From NCBI GenBank assembly GCA_037957365.1, contig JARHVA010000316.1:1798001-1862000 (forward strand): a stretch of 64,000 nt of DNA. The letters are read 5' to 3'. Of this stretch, positions 1 to 13,640 are shown one piece after another. Position 1 is the stretch's first letter. The number at the start of each line of letters is the position of its first letter. Position numbers and translations under genes: made by a program. Source of the stretch: Torreya grandis. Taxonomy: Eukaryota; Streptophyta; Pinopsida; Cupressales; Taxaceae. Below the pieces are notes generated by a model. The model searched no databases. It saw nothing but the letters and a program-made list of their open reading frames with translations, and had not been told where the DNA came from.

Positions 1-2960
1 CTAGGTACTCTATGATATGTGCATATTTCTCAAGTTTTATACCATGCAGGGCTTTTAGGGTGAAGGTTAACGGTCCATATAGTTGGTAACATAATAATGG
101 AGGTATCTAATAGTTGATTCAAAGTAACACCATAAGATCCTTTTAAAGGGTCATGCTACAATTTTATAGGGGTTTTGATAACAAGCTCTCATGGTAGGGT
201 ATTACTTGTCTAGTTTTTTTGTTTACCCTTTACAAGAGGGATAACTTTAGGGTCTTTTATTTAAGGATTTTCTAATGGTACCTTAGTGGAGGAAGAGGTA
301 TATGGAAAGGGAGGTGCACTAAATGGAAAAGGATTTTATATCCTTCCATGTACTTGGATAGAAGACCCTACGACTAAGGTAGAAGATGGATGAGGTCCTA
401 AAATGAATGATGAGGATGACATAAAAGGTATAGGCCCTTTGTTATTTTAGGTGTTAACAATGGGGGGAGTATTTAGACTATGACTTGCTCTTTTTGACAT
501 TTGAAAAAGATCCACTTTACCCTAAGGATGAGCTACAAATTTCTTTGATGGAATGCCAAGATAATTGTCCCAACTATCAATACGAGAGACTTTACTCTTT
601 CCTTTGGTATCTTTAGGATAGGGAGGTATTGTAACAAAATATGGTTTTGAAGGGCCAAGGTTTTGGGCAAAAGGATCAGATTGTGATATATGTTTGCCAT
701 GATAAAACTTACTAGGGATTAAAGGGGTAACATGAGTGGCTTCAGAAGTGTCAAGATGTTTATTTGTAACATCCTGAGGAGCAATTTATTTTTCCCTTTT
801 AGGAGATTCACCATGAGGGGGTGAATGGGATGGTTCATGTGAATGGTCCCATGTAATGGGATCAAGGAATTCTAAGAGAATTAGGGGACTAGGTTTAATG
901 ACCTCTAGTTAACTTAAATCAAAATGATCTCTTGTAAGGAGATCCAAGACCATAGGCTCTTCTAGGATTTTTGTAGGTAGTAACTAGTCTTGGATTATAT
1001 TAATCAAGTGTTGGATTTGATTTTGCATTTCCCTAGGGTTATTTTGGATGAAATTCAATGTGGATAGATGGTTAGGAAGTGGTTACTTAAAAATATCTAA
1101 AGACTAGTTAGGAGGAGCATTGGGATTGTCCAATTGAAGGTCCCCCTTATCAATCAGGTTATGCACTAATCATTTGAAGGATTGGCACCATTCAATGTCA
1201 TGTTCTATTAGCCTATGGTAAGCAAAAAATTCATCTTCCTTGTACCAAGTAGGTATATGACATGTATCATCAATTAGTTTAATTAGAAGGAGCTTAATGA
1301 CATTTTCTTGTAAGAGTTTATCTAATACTAAAGCATAAGACTCTCCTATAGGGGTATATTTATTAGGAGGAAAACTTTTAGAAGGAAAATGAGTAAAACC
1401 CTTAGGTTTCTATGTCTAAGAGGCAGAATCTCTAGACTGGTTAGATGCCATAAGGGAGGAAGTTTTTACATTAACTACATTTGCTACTACTTTTGGTTTA
1501 GGATTATTGATATTGCTTTTGGATGGATCAAACTTAAATTTCTTACTATGCAACTTAACTTTCCCTTCTTCAATGCCACAGAGTTCAAGATTATGGGGCA
1601 TAATAAAAGCTTCATCAAATGTCTTAAAAGTTTAAATTTGTAACATAAATGATATATGTTTTGCATAAGAATGTGAAAATAATTCAACTAATTCTATTTG
1701 TGGCAAGGGAAAGGTTAGCTGGTTAATTAAGTTAAACCATCAAGTTACAAATTGTGATAAGGATTCATCCTCAAATTGTCTAATAACATAAAGATCAATG
1801 ATAGTCACTTTTTGAGAAATATTAATCAAAAAGTGTTCTAGAAAAACTTGGGCCAACAATCCAAAGGAGAAAAGGGAATGTTGTGGAATGGAATTTCACC
1901 AATCCAATGCAGATCTTGCTAACCATATGGGAAAAGTCCTAAATAGGATGGCATCATCATGTGTTATAAGTTAACACATGTGTCAAAAGGCTCTAAGATG
2001 CTATTGGGGATATTCTTTATTCTAAAATTTAGTGAATTTAGGAAGCTCCCACTATGATGGGTATGGTCAAATAGGGATAGAGGGATGGATTGGATCATTA
2101 TAAATTTGCTCATATGTGAGCATATTGTTATGTCCAGATGCGGAGGCTTCCAAACTAGCCATCCTATTCATAAGGACGTTCATGACATATATCTGAGTAT
2201 TACCCTGATGCATACCTCTTGAGACATTCTACTGAAGGGGTTGATAGTTTGGTAAAGTGGTGGACATGGGCTACGAGGGAAAATATCTTGCTATGGTAGA
2301 CATAACGGGTTGAGTTGCCACCACGTACTAAGGGATTTTCAATGGAACATTATACTTTGGGAAAGACTATAATCAAGCAGCTATGGCTTTTTGTGATGAT
2401 ACCACATACTGGGAAACTGAGGATACATAGTTTTGGAAAGCTTTAGTTCATGGGATTTGTTGTGAGGTATGTGCTAAGGTTGTTCTAATGGGAGGGAGAC
2501 TTATAGGAATCAATCGTAGTAATGTTTGTGAAGGTATGGTAGGTATAGGCTAAGTAATATTTTGGACCTAAGTAATAGTTGGAGAATTGAAAGATACCAT
2601 GAATGGTTGGTTCTCTAATGGTTGTGATATTTGAGCATTAGAGCCAAGTCGAGGAAATTTGGTAAAAACATTTACCATGGCTATGGTAAGCTCTCTCATT
2701 CTCTCAAAAGGCATCCCAAACCTATGTAGAGAGTTTTGGGCATGGGGGGAAGGAGAAATATGTATTACTCGACTATTCAAATAATGATTAAGAGAAAGAG
2801 GGTTATTATCCAATATTTCTACAAAGGAGGGATCTCCTTGAGGGTAATATTATGGAAACATTGGATTTTCAAAGGATTCAGGAGAAGAAACAGGACTAGG
2901 TGTATGCTTCATAAGAAAAGGTGTAACAACCTCCTCGGATTCTTGCCTTTTTTATTATTG
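1..2960 (-). pseudogene. Decayed gag of a Tat-type Ty3/gypsy retrotransposon
   Basis: Read on the minus strand, this gives a Gag-like protein broken by many stops and a few frameshifts. The N-terminal part (about 2960-2050) is rich in Gln, Pro and Ser. A Retrotrans_gag-like core follows (about 2030-1500), with a LARSALDW-type segment and the stretch ELFSHSYAKHISFMLQI read across a frame. Next come TFDEAF and MPHNLELCGIEEGKVKL, then a knuckle-like segment (about 1300-1150) including YTPIGESYALVLDKLLQ, WYKEDEFFAYHR and EHDIEWCQSFK. This order is what Tat-lineage gag proteins show. Many stops sit at expected Gln codons. The frame fades toward the left edge, where gag C-terminus or the run-in to protease would lie. 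The start was chosen near 2960 because recognisable sequence ends there; no intact ATG can be defended. Gag would form the virus-like particle. Confidence 0.75.
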
Positions 2961-3695
2961 TCGAGTCAACACCATGAAATAAAAAAATAAAAGTGAAGAT
3001 AAGACAAATAAATAAAACAAAAATTTCCTTTTGAATTATCTTGTTTTTAAGTATGAATGAAATATACAAACACTAAAAATCATTCTAAAGAAGTTTTTTT
3101 AACACTTTTTTAACTTTTAAGATGTGAAAAATAAGGTAGAAAATAAATGGATAACAAAAGGCCTAAGAAATGGCAATCTAAGGATAGTTTTGGGCAATTT
3201 ATTTTGGAGCTCAAATAATTCTATACTGGTATTGATACGTGGCCTAGTACTTGGGGCTTGATCCCCTCACTTCACAATCCCATAGCCAGTGTGGGTGATT
3301 AACAAATGGTGTATCAATAATCCAAATATTATACTCAGCTAGAGAATTGAGTTGGTCCTCCCCTTGATGGTGAAATCTAGGTAGGATCATTGGGAAAAAG
3401 GTTGCACAAGGTAATGAAGTCATCGTCAATTTCCTTATGTCAAGTGTTTAGATGTGTTAATTATGACAATGATTTGGTTTGTGTGTGGATAAAGTGATGA
3501 ACCCAATAGATTACTTCCTAGATTATTCTATGTGAAAGAACCTAAGCAAGAAAAAAGGATGGAATTTATTTAACCTTAAGAGGAAATAAAATGTAAAGTC
3601 TAATTTTTTTTGAATGAATACAACAAATAAAGAAAGGGAAAAGAGAGTTTAAAATTCAAGAATGAATTTATAATAAATAAAAATGGGACCTTATG
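2961..3695 (-). other. Untranslated leader of the Tat-type element
   Basis: AT-rich DNA between the primer-binding-site-like sequence at 3696-3714 and the start of the gag frame. No coding sequence is visible on either strand apart from a 61-codon chance frame. Its position fits the 5' leader of the minus-strand element whose gag occupies the left edge. Confidence 0.5.
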
Positions 3696-3714
3696 GGTCC
3701 CACTGGGCATGCCA
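3696..3714 (-). promoter_or_regulatory. Primer-binding site of a Tat-type LTR element
   Basis: On the minus strand this reads TGGCATGCCCAGTGGGACC, a sequence style common just inside the 5' LTR of plant Ty3/gypsy elements. It is preceded by ACA plus a three-base spacer, so the 5' LTR would end (minus strand) at 3718. The priming tRNA was not determined here. The gag frame lies downstream in the same orientation, which supports the call. Confidence 0.65.
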
Positions 3715-3717
3715 AAA

Positions 3718-6700
3718 TGTTTTAGTAATTTTTTCACTTCTTTCAAGGTGATCTAATTAACTACTAAAGACAAAGTATAAGCAGGGTTTTTAAGATTACC
3801 TAGAGATAGGGATGGTTGGTTGCACATCATAGATCAAGCTTGATTATGAGAAATCCTCTTTGGCTGGGGAGAAATGACCTGTAATACACCACACTTAAAG
3901 AAAAAATTGATTAATAGATGGATGGGTGGGATGCCTGGTTACAAACCAGTCCCAAGAAGAGGCATGCTTTCTCAAACGGTTGTCAACCCACATTCAAACA
4001 TTCAAGTATATTTTAAAAATGAAATTACAAATATAGATATGGATAGAAATAAACAATGTTGAAGATAATAAATAAATGAGAAGATTTATATGATCAAAAT
4101 ATGCATCCCAAAATTCATTAGCAATGTCTATGTCTTCTTGAATTATGACCAACAACTCATCAATATAGGTGAAATCATGTATTGAAATCACAAGATAAAG
4201 TCCTAGCTCAAAATCTATATCACTTTGATCTACAAAGAGAGGTTGAGGGACTATGGGAAGATTAAATATGCTAATTGAATCATGCATGAGGAGTACCCTG
4301 TACATCAAGAAAAATTGCATCATCCTATGGCCATTCATATGACAATTATATGTAGAAATCATGATTGAGCCTATCTATAAGTGTCATGTATTCATAGCTC
4401 ACCATCAGAATGTGGTAGGTAGGATTCACCATGTTGTAATGCAGGAGATAATTCACCCATTATAATCCATCAAGTTGCATGAAATTTGTTGTGATTCCAA
4501 GCCTCCTCTAATTGATGGAACCGGCCACCACACATGAGATTTCATGAAATGTTTGTCATTATACATTGAACTCCTCTATTACATTTGATTTATTCCATAT
4601 GAATTTATAGAATTCTTCTCATGTTTTAAAAACACTCCCCATGTAGTAATAATGCCACCCACCACACAATTATAAAAATTAATTAGCAATAACTTCCAAA
4701 AATAATTCATAAACTATAGTTAATTATTCTACATGTAGTTAATCAACATAGTAAGATGTTTTATGAAGTTTGGTAAAAACTAATGTAATTTGAAATGTAT
4801 AAGAGAATGTAAATGAAATGTGGTAGTCAAATGCATAAGAGAATGTAAATGAAATTCAATGTCATGCATCAAGTAGTTTATAACTACCTACATACATGTA
4901 ACTAACAAGTAAATAGAAGAGAACAAGCTACCATGTCAACTACCATGTCAAGTGATGTAGGGGCATCAAGCTAAAAAAAACTATTTTGGAGTTTTGGAAA
5001 TAGGAGGTAAAAAGTTGGTCCAAGTTGAGTGTCAATGTGTGTGAGGGACCTTCTTATTTTTGACCCAAACATCCATTTTTTATTGATATGGAAAGTGTTA
5101 AATCCCAATATCAATTTACTTGATCTCCATTGTTAGGCCATTATTGCTTGATCGGAACTGCTTCTATTGATTATTGACTACTACAAGGCACATATTTGAT
5201 TGTTAACATTTTTTCAAGATGTAAGTTGAACATTGACTCTTTTGTCTATTGTACTTGATTTGACTTAGAAATTAACATTATTTTACTACTATACTTACTT
5301 TAACCAAGGATTAATGCTACTTTGATTTCTGTATAAGCTGTTATAGTAAGGTTGGCTAGAATAATGTTAGACATTGTGTTAAATGCTAAATTATAATAAA
5401 TATTGCTGTCCTAGTTTGATCAAACATTGACTACTAGTATATTGTGTAGAGGAGAGATAGGAAGAGGTATCTAAGGAAAGGGAGGAAAGGTGAGAATGAG
5501 AAAATTCTCAAGAGCCCTCAAGAAAGGTGACCAAGTCCATTGATGGACTATGTTATAATGAAATGTTGAATCAATGAATATAGATAAGATGAATACATTA
5601 GTTTGGAGAAGGATGTAAGTACAGTCAAGAAGGAAAGTGATGCAGAGGATGATCAACACTTCATGAAAATCCTTCTTTAACCAATGTTCTCTCTCTACAC
5701 TTGGTTTATATGGTCCTTAGGTTCATCAATGATATATCTATCTTGTAGTTCTTATTATTATTCTTCTTCTCCTTATGGTATCTTTAGACCTTCCTTCCTA
5801 TTAGTAATAACCTTCTTAACTTATTCCCTATCATTTATATACTTCTCCCTTCACCCATTATCCTCTTAGTAGCCTTTTCATACATAAATTATTTATGTAC
5901 GATATGGTACAAATCCAAAACACCAAAATACTTTGATTTAAAGATACCCTTTATGGTCCTCTTACTCTTGACCAAGTTTCAAGCTTTGATTCACTCACTA
6001 GATAATTGTTTAAGACACTTTTTACTCTCTATTAAGGCCCATTAGGCCTCTCTAGGTATACCATAGCCCTGTTTACACATAGTACTCACCAGATCATAAG
6101 TTTTTTTTGTCTCACTAAATATACACAGTCACAGGTTTAAGATATGTGGAGCCCATTTTAATGGTTTATACCCTCCATGTTATTTTAAAAATTATTAACA
6201 AGATTCATAAAGGTAAAAAACAATTGTATTCACCTTCTCCCACTAATAGTTATGCACAAAATCCTTCCATTCAATTTATTACAATGTTCTAGGTTCAAAA
6301 TAAACACCCAATCTTACATACAGGGTTCTGCTACCTTGTTCTTGACACTAAACCCTCCAAAAATGGTTTATAATGCCTGTGCATGGTTGATATACTTATA
6401 AAATCCTCCTCAATATTAGCAAGTCAATAAATATAGCTAACAACATCTCTGTAGCATCTTTTCCTGTGATTTATGTACACAGTGGTAATGTATAGGTCTA
6501 CAAGTGTTTCTTTGATGTCTTATTTTGGTCTCAACATTTATAAACCTTGTAGGTTATTGAAAAAGGGTTATAAAAACTCCATTAATATCAATAAAAAATA
6601 ATTAATCATGAGTATTATCCCATATTCTTCACCAAATTTTGCTTGGTCAATACTCATTTTCTCTAACTAATTACATGACTGTAGTTGCTTGGGGAGTAAG

Positions 6701-9700
6701 TTGAGATCTTAAAAGCTTTACCAAGGATTTCCAAATAGAGTAAAGGATTTTTTAAGTTTTTTTTTTACCTATACCTTGACTAGGACCCTTTACCAATCTA
6801 CTTGACAACTCTGGCATGCCAATTTTGAATACTCTATACCAACTGTCTATGCTCACAAAGATTGAATAGGGTTTTAGAGATTGTTGTACAAAATAATGTG
6901 AATCAACACATATGGAATGCACCCACATGCTTATAAAATATAATATGAACTCACCAGTCAATGAAATAGTATCAAAACATAGTATTAACAACCTTCCCTC
7001 TTTGATCTTACAAAACTCATTCATCCACTATAACATTATTGAAACAACAGGGTTTTTCACCAAATTTCAAGATTCAAGAAATAAGAAACACTCATTATGA
7101 AACGTTGCTAGGATCATATAGACTCTTAGATAGTTGAGAAAACATTAATAAGTGAGAAAATCCTTGAGTATGCAATTCTATTTTGAATACCCCATTCATA
7201 GTTTTTGACAAACCAAGGTATGATCCTGTAACATTGGCTGAGAGTTTATGGAGAGAAAATACTTGTGTGGTAAGTTGATATTTTGTGGATAAAAAAAGTC
7301 ATATTTTATAGCCAAAAGAAATTTTTCAAAATCAAATAAGAATATGGGAATGTGTTTTTTGGGCCAAATAATGAGGTAGTAGTATTATATCATTGATAGA
7401 GAATGAGGATAGTTTGGATAGTATTCTTTGGAGTTGGAACCCTATAGAAAATAAATATAACCCTTAAAATATGTCATTGTGAGTGATTATAAAATGGATA
7501 AGATGAAGTTACTTTTGAAATTATATCTAAAGATCAAATTAGATGTGTAATGAGGTTGAAATGATTAAGGTTATTTAAAGATATGGACCACCTTTGAATG
7601 GCACTAGTTGGCTAGAACCCTGTTTTAGCCCTGTCAAAGAACCCAAAACTGTGTAAGCACTGAGATTAGAAGATTGGAAAGGATTTAACAATGATAATGG
7701 AATATTAGTAAGGTAAAAATGTGTATTTAAAGACCCAAGTTTGACATTAAAATTTTCTAATAACTTGAAATACATGAAAGATAAACAAGGATTACTAGGA
7801 CTGTTAGATAGTGGTTCAAAGACTCAGAATTTTGTGTATAGTGGTTCAAAGAATGGATTGAAATATTGTCCAATAAAATATATTATATTTTTATACTCCT
7901 TAGTTTGAGTACAGACCTTACATAGGGTTTTTTGGCAAAAAATAGGGTTAGGTACTTATCAAAGGAGTTGAAACCTCAAATTTTGTAGGAAGTTTGGAAT
8001 TACCATTAAATAGGTGAATCAAATGGTTCTTGGGATTTTTGGCATGTTTGGAGATTTGGATAAAGTAAGCTTCGGGTTTCAATGTTGAATACCTAATGTA
8101 AGACCTAATTGGGCAATGTTTGAGCTAGAAATCACATTATCATGGGTTGTTAGGTTCTGAGATTGAGCATAGAGTTCAAGAAGGATAAAGACTGATAGCA
8201 TATGAACTTAGTTTTTCAAAGTTAGCTATGGAGCACACCAGGTAAGGAGGTTTATCCAAATAAATGCTATAATCCTTGTGTAATATTTATGAACTTGGGG
8301 TTTTAAATAGAATGATGAGTTAGGATGGAACACCTAAAAGGATCCAAGACAAGTTAAATAGAGTAATATAAGATCATTTATGACAATATGACACATTCCT
8401 AAGAGTTACCTCAAATATTGATGTTTGAAACTTATGAGATATGCCTAATGGAGAGATGGTAGAGAGAATTGAATGGTAAAGAGAGACCAATGTTAAGAAA
8501 TGAGTCAGGAGTGGATGCTAGTGACATGATAAATGCCTAATGAGTCAAATAAGTGTATATAAAATGTATAAGGACATTTATATCAATAATAATTCCACTA
8601 GACCAATAACGAAGGAAAGATTATGAGAAGATAGAACCTTCAAGGACAAACATAGCATTGAATGAGTTCTCAAACAAGAGCAGAGGCAATTAAGGGAATA
8701 TTTGCTGATTTCTCCACTTTACCTCTACATCACTAGTGGGAACATGATTGTTTGGTTACCTATAAAGATAACTCATGACATAATTGGTTAAATTATAATT
8801 TAGGTGACTCGTAAGATTATGATTGATTTGATCTTCATGAAGGTACCTCATAGGATAAATGATTTATTAGATCCCATTCTAGGTAACTTGATGGAAAATG
8901 TGTGGATTGTAAACTTTATATGGAACAATTTGTGATATGGCTTAGATGTATGTTATATTGCACAAAATATACTCAAACTATTTTTTCCTTAAAACACTAA
9001 ATTTACATATCTTGGTGTTTGTCTTCCTTTTTCCTACACTTATTGGAGTTTGATTACCATGATGTGTGCTTTATGTGCAAGTATAAGTGAGCACAAAATT
9101 ATTGTCTTGTATTTTATCATCCTAATTAACTATCTTGGTGGAATAATCCAAAATAAAAGAGAATTTTCACGCTAAAGGATTGGTTATAGAAACCTTCCAA
9201 ATCCCTTCAAAATGACCAGCATGATGCCAAAAGTCTATCAAAAAATGTTTTCAATGAAAAGTCATGTGTGTTAAGAGAAAAGGTGATTCGCCTCTTCACA
9301 ATCAACAAGTGGTTTATCTATTTATTTTATTTTTCACTTTTTTCTTAAATATTTGTAGGATATAATTCAAATTTTGTAATATCCATATCCAATAAATTTT
9401 ACAACCTTAGTAACCTAGGCCATATCCAAATATTGTTACATATCCAAGGTAAATTTGGGTTATATCCAACATGGTAAAATGTGATGAAGAGAGTAGGAGA
9501 GTATATATTAACATAGTTTACATACCCTAAAGGAATTTCCTTAACTCAATCATCGACTCTACTATATGGGCATGAGGTTAAATTGGCGATCTTGAAATAC
9601 ATTTTTGTTTGATTATTGTAAGTGATTTATGATTTTTAGATACTAGTATGAGACACATATTTTGTTCCATTGTATGGAAACTATCATAATGGTAATGGTT

Positions 9701-10830
9701 ATGTTACCACAAGAGTGGTTGGTGATGATGTACATTATATAATTATTTTGTGATCTTCCAATGGGTAATATTTTCTTGTATTTGATTTTCTTAGTTCATC
9801 CTAGTCCCCTAAGGGGTACTCTCTTTTCATTTACATGGTGATATGAGGGAATCACAGAGAGCATGGGTAAAAAGAATATTCCAACTAAGGGATAAAGGAT
9901 GACCACCATCACAAAAGTAATATAATTTAATATGACCACCATTGCGAAAGTAGTTGTCAAAAGGTAGTTGATGTAAAAATTAGTTGTAAAAAGAGGACTA
10001 AAGAGACTCTTTTAAGCATGAATAAGGTACTAAATATACTAACCAATCAAATGAACCTCAAAACTATTGAATTCTTTGTTTATATAATTTTAGTAACATT
10101 ATTTGTTTATATAATATTTATAAATTTGATTTATGTTTAAAATAATGGCTAGCTTTACCACATTCCTTGGGGTAGGGTTTAAATATCATTCAAAAAATCC
10201 TTTAAGAGACAGTGCATTTATGCAATATGTTACAAGATGTGGGTAGTCTAAGAGAATTATTCACCTTAAAAAAGGTATTTATTTTTCATTAAATGCATTT
10301 ATTATTGTTACATACATTTATAGTTATTATGTTGTCACTGAAACTTATAAAGGGTTGCTATTAGGATGTATTATCTCTATTATGTCCACCCCTATTTCAA
10401 TTTGATTCCTTATTAAGTTCATCATCCTAGACTTGTCATTTTGGATTGTTACGAGGTGGGGTTAAAAAAAGAGTGGTCTCTTGGGACATGCTATAATATC
10501 TACATCTATTCATATTTTTTATGAAGTCTCTCTATCTATAGGTGGAAGTTTCATGCCCATCCTACACTTTTTGGAATGAATGAGGAATTGAGTGTTGTGA
10601 ATTTGATATCACCCTACTCTACCCTTTGTTTTAAACCTATGCCATATAGTTTTTAAATAATTCCATAGTTTTTACTCTTCTATCCATTGTACATCTATCA
10701 AATATCTCTTGTGCTCTATATATTAGAGCCTGAACATCATCAAATCTGACAGTATATGAGATCTATTCACAAATTGAAAATCATCCGATTAGAAATACCA
10801 AAAAATATGAAAAACACATGACTAAAACTA
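3718..10830. other. AT-rich stretch with the 5' LTR of the Tat element at its left end
   Basis: On the plus strand, TGTTTTAG at 3718 marks the inner end of the 5' LTR inferred from the primer-binding site. The outer LTR boundary could not be found because the partner LTR lies outside the window. A 122-codon minus-strand frame at 3994-4362 falls in this presumed LTR and is probably chance. The rest (about 5-10.8 kb) holds scattered short frames, such as a 90-codon minus frame at 6752-7024 with no recognised family. No RNA gene, clear tandem array or known transposon protein was seen. Confidence 0.4.
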
Positions 10831-10839
10831 GTTACTAGA

Positions 10840-11431
10840 CTTACAATATCAACTCCCCTTAGCTGGTCTTTAGTGTCATCTACCTGATTTGTTACAACAC
10901 CTTCTAGTGCATGGCCTAATCCTTGCATATCCATATCTTATATACTATGAATTTTAGTGTGCAAACCTATGACATCCATGCCTTCTACCTCATTTTAAAT
11001 TATAACTCCATTGTCTTTGACTTGGGTAATGAAAACATATTACACAAACTACATTCACCTTGAAGTTGTCAATGCATATAGTATGGGGGGAAATAAAACT
11101 TACATGGTACTCAACATGGATGTTTTTGATGCTCTCGTTAACACCATGAATTATGGATTCATCCTCTATAACTACCTAAATTATAATTTTCTCATTAGGT
11201 CCACCTTGATCAAATTCTTACAAGTATATCCTTGGATTGAAAATGAGCAATTGCATATCAAAATAGAAAGCATTAAATTAAAGATACGATAATGCAACAT
11301 CTCATATTTTATACTTTTCACCCATGTCATATTATGGTCACTATTATTGAAGGTAACATGAGAATATAGGATGTTTAAATACCATACTAATGAAGTATTT
11401 TCATGTCTTTCTACTTTGAGGTTTCAGTGGA
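10840..11431 (-). pseudogene. MULE transposase, C-terminal part with SWIM zinc finger
   Basis: This is the C-terminal part of a Mutator-like transposase, read on the minus strand. It continues from the larger part that ends at 16953 on the other side of the inserted chromovirus. Entering at 11431 in the same frame, it reads NLKVERHENTSLVWYLNILY and SHVTF, then about 20 residues later ICNCSFSIQGYTCKN at 11214-11255. That matches the SWIM zinc finger pattern CxC...CxH, except that the final His is Asn. A further tail with recognisable coding character (LGHALEGVVTNQVDDTKDQL) runs to about 10840. SWIM fingers are normally found after the catalytic domain in this transposase group. Several stops interrupt the tail. 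Confidence 0.7.
11427..11431. repeat. Target-site duplication GTGGA (left copy)
   Basis: GTGGA directly precedes the 5' LTR, and the identical GTGGA directly follows the 3' LTR at 16953-16957. Five-base duplications are standard for Ty3/gypsy integration. Together with the MULE frame continuing across the site, this shows a single undisturbed insertion. Confidence 0.95.
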
Positions 11432-11756
11432 TGCTACACCCCTAACCTATCACATGTATGAGGATAGTATTAGCTAAATTGTGGCCTACTTATCCCTCTT
11501 TGACATTATATTACATTTATCTATGCTTTATTTTGATTAGTAGGTTGGCCTATGGAGTAACCATGGCCTAGATAGACTATATATAGGAGGTAGTGGGTAA
11601 TCATTTATCATCATATTGTGAATTCTGCTCTTATTGAAGCTTGTGGAGGTTGCCCCCTCGAAGTGGCTTATCTATTATCATATATTTGGATATATTTCAG
11701 TCATATTTGGATATAATTCTGCTGTTATACTTAATTATTGAATTAATTTCATTACA
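11432..11756 (+). repeat. Chromovirus 5' LTR
   Basis: Starts TGCTACACC and ends TTACA; 325 bp, equal in length to the 3' LTR. It holds a TATA-like TATATATA at 11578-11585 that could direct transcription of the element. The first bases differ from the 3' copy (TGCTACA against TGATGTG) but line up without a gap. Confidence 0.95.
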
Positions 11757-11758
11757 AG

Positions 11759-11770
11759 TGCTATCAGAGC
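11759..11770 (+). promoter_or_regulatory. Primer-binding site, initiator Met tRNA type
   Basis: TGCTATCAGAGC lies two bases after the 5' LTR. It matches the usual plant retrotransposon primer site TGGTATCAGAGC, complementary to the 3' end of initiator methionine tRNA, with one mismatch. Confidence 0.9.
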
Positions 11771-12299
11771 TGTGATTTGGGCAATCTTGTGGGTGAAACA
11801 CTAAATTTTTAAATTTTGTGATATGTAAAAAATGGTTGCAAATTTCTCTGAATTTTTTTTATTGTAGGTGATAAATAATAAAATTAATCTTACATTAAAA
11901 TTTCAGCTCATTTGGATAGGTTTTACAAAAGTTATCACCATTTTATGGTTTTTCATAAAATTGCTCTATAGTGCGCAATTCAAAGAATTTTTCTGAGTTA
12001 TTTACATTTTTGGAAAGATTATAAAAATTTGGATACTGTATTTTCTTTGTATATTTTGATTTGAGGCTGACATAATTCCAAAATTTCTTGGTCAAAGTTG
12101 GGTCAAAAGTGCCAATAAGGGTCGACATCATAAAACTCTTTTATGGCAGGTCCACAAACTCGGGGCTGAGGGAAGGGTTCTTGAAACTCAAAGTAAAACT
12201 CCTAAAAAGGAAGAGATGGAGTTATAAGGGGGATGTACTAAACCCTTTATACTAGGGTTTTCTGACATAGATCACAAAGTGAGCTAGCTTGACTATAAT

Positions 12300-13317
12300 A
12301 TGGAAGGCATTCAGAGTGAGGTGCAAGACATACAATCTAATATGCAATCCATACAAGATAGTTTGGGAGATATCATGACAGATTTGAACATTAATCATTC
12401 AAATCATCAAGATAACTCTATTCCACAAACCCTAGGTGGTTCTCCTAACCAGTCTACTTCAAATCCAACTCCATGGCCACAGAGGAACCTATTACCAAAG
12501 GTGGATATGCGCAAATTTGATGGAAAAGATCCACTCAATTGGCTCAACCAAATGGAGAGTTTTTTTTGACCTACATTAGATTCCAAGTGGACAAACGGAT
12601 ACCATGGCATCCTTGTATCTTGAACCTGATCAATTCATTTGGTATCAATGGTTGTGTGCTCAAAATAAAAAGATGACTCTCAATGTCACCTGGTCAGTTT
12701 TTACAGAGGAGCTATAATTACTCTATGGCAATAGTGTGATAGAGAATTACCTCAACCAACTGGAAAAATTGTGACAAAATGGCTCTATCAAGGATAATAT
12801 TCATCATTTTCATAACCTATCCTTACGTGTGGAGACAATTTTTGAAGCACACTTGAATGACCTATTTTTGGGTGGAGTCAAGGACCACATTCAACATGAG
12901 GTACATATGTTTAATCCACTTAATATTTTTGATTCTATTATCCTATCACGTAGAGCTGAGGAAAAATTCATAGCCAAAAAGAAGCAGCCATTCACTCACT
13001 TCAAGGATCATACCATATCATCACCAACATTTCCTCCACCTACTAGATTGACCCCTCAACAAATTGAAGAGAAGCGTGCAAAAGGATTATGTTTTGGTTG
13101 TGATAGAAAGTGGAGTAAAGGACATAGATGTGCTGAGAAGAAGTTATTCTACATTGAGGGGCCAAATGAAGATGAAGAAGTAGATGATGCCTCCAATGAT
13201 GATGAGGAAGATATAGAGGAGGTACCTGAAGATTCCCAACCTACAATCTCTTATCATGAACTTGTAGGTATTAACACTCCACAAACTCTTAAGGTGGTAG
13301 GTTTCCTCAAGAAATAG
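12300..13317 (+). pseudogene. Chromovirus gag with zinc knuckle
   Basis: Begins at ATG 12300 (MEGIQSEVQDIQSNMQSIQD), a helical N-terminus typical of this Gag group. A frameshift and stop fall near 12570, after LNQMESFF. The main part then reads from about 12575 to 13317 with stops at 12716 and 12773. A zinc knuckle of the form CFGCDRKWSKGHRC lies at about 13090-13131, followed by an acidic stretch of Asp and Glu (about 13160-13230). The frame ends at a TAG at 13315; protease follows in the same frame, so gag and pol were probably one polyprotein. Gag packages the element RNA. Confidence 0.9.
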
Positions 13318-13640
13318 AAGGTGACAGTGTTGATTGATTCAGGGAGCACACATAACTTTATAAACCATAAGTTTGCCACTCGATTGAAATGTTTCATCTA
13401 CCCAGCACCAAAATTTTAGGTCATGATTGCAGATGGTGACACAATTAATTGTTCAATCAAATACCATAGTATTAAGCTTACTATGGGTGGGTACAATCTC
13501 AACTCTCCTATGTTTGCTATTCCCATGGGTAACATAGACATTATTTATGGGAGTTTAATGGCTCACAACCTTAGGTACCATTGAGATGAACTTCCAAGAA
13601 CTATTCATGCACTTTCATTCTGAAGGTAAGAAAATTGAAC
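13318..13640 (+). pseudogene. Chromovirus aspartic protease
   Basis: Directly after the gag-ending TAG, in the same frame, comes VTVLIDSGSTHNFINHKFA, with the D-S-G catalytic triad of retropepsins at about 13336. VMIADGDTINC follows after one stop at an expected Gln position. The flap and second hydrophobic motif (NIDIIYGSLM, about 13535) are blurred by a frameshift. The protease would cut the Gag-Pol polyprotein. Confidence 0.85.

Noticed and set aside
3994..4362. 122-codon minus frame
   Set aside because: It falls in the presumed LTR of the left Tat element, has no recognised motif, and is AT-rich; chance is likely.
11011..11292. 93-codon plus frame
   Set aside because: It is antisense to the MULE C-terminal part with the SWIM finger.
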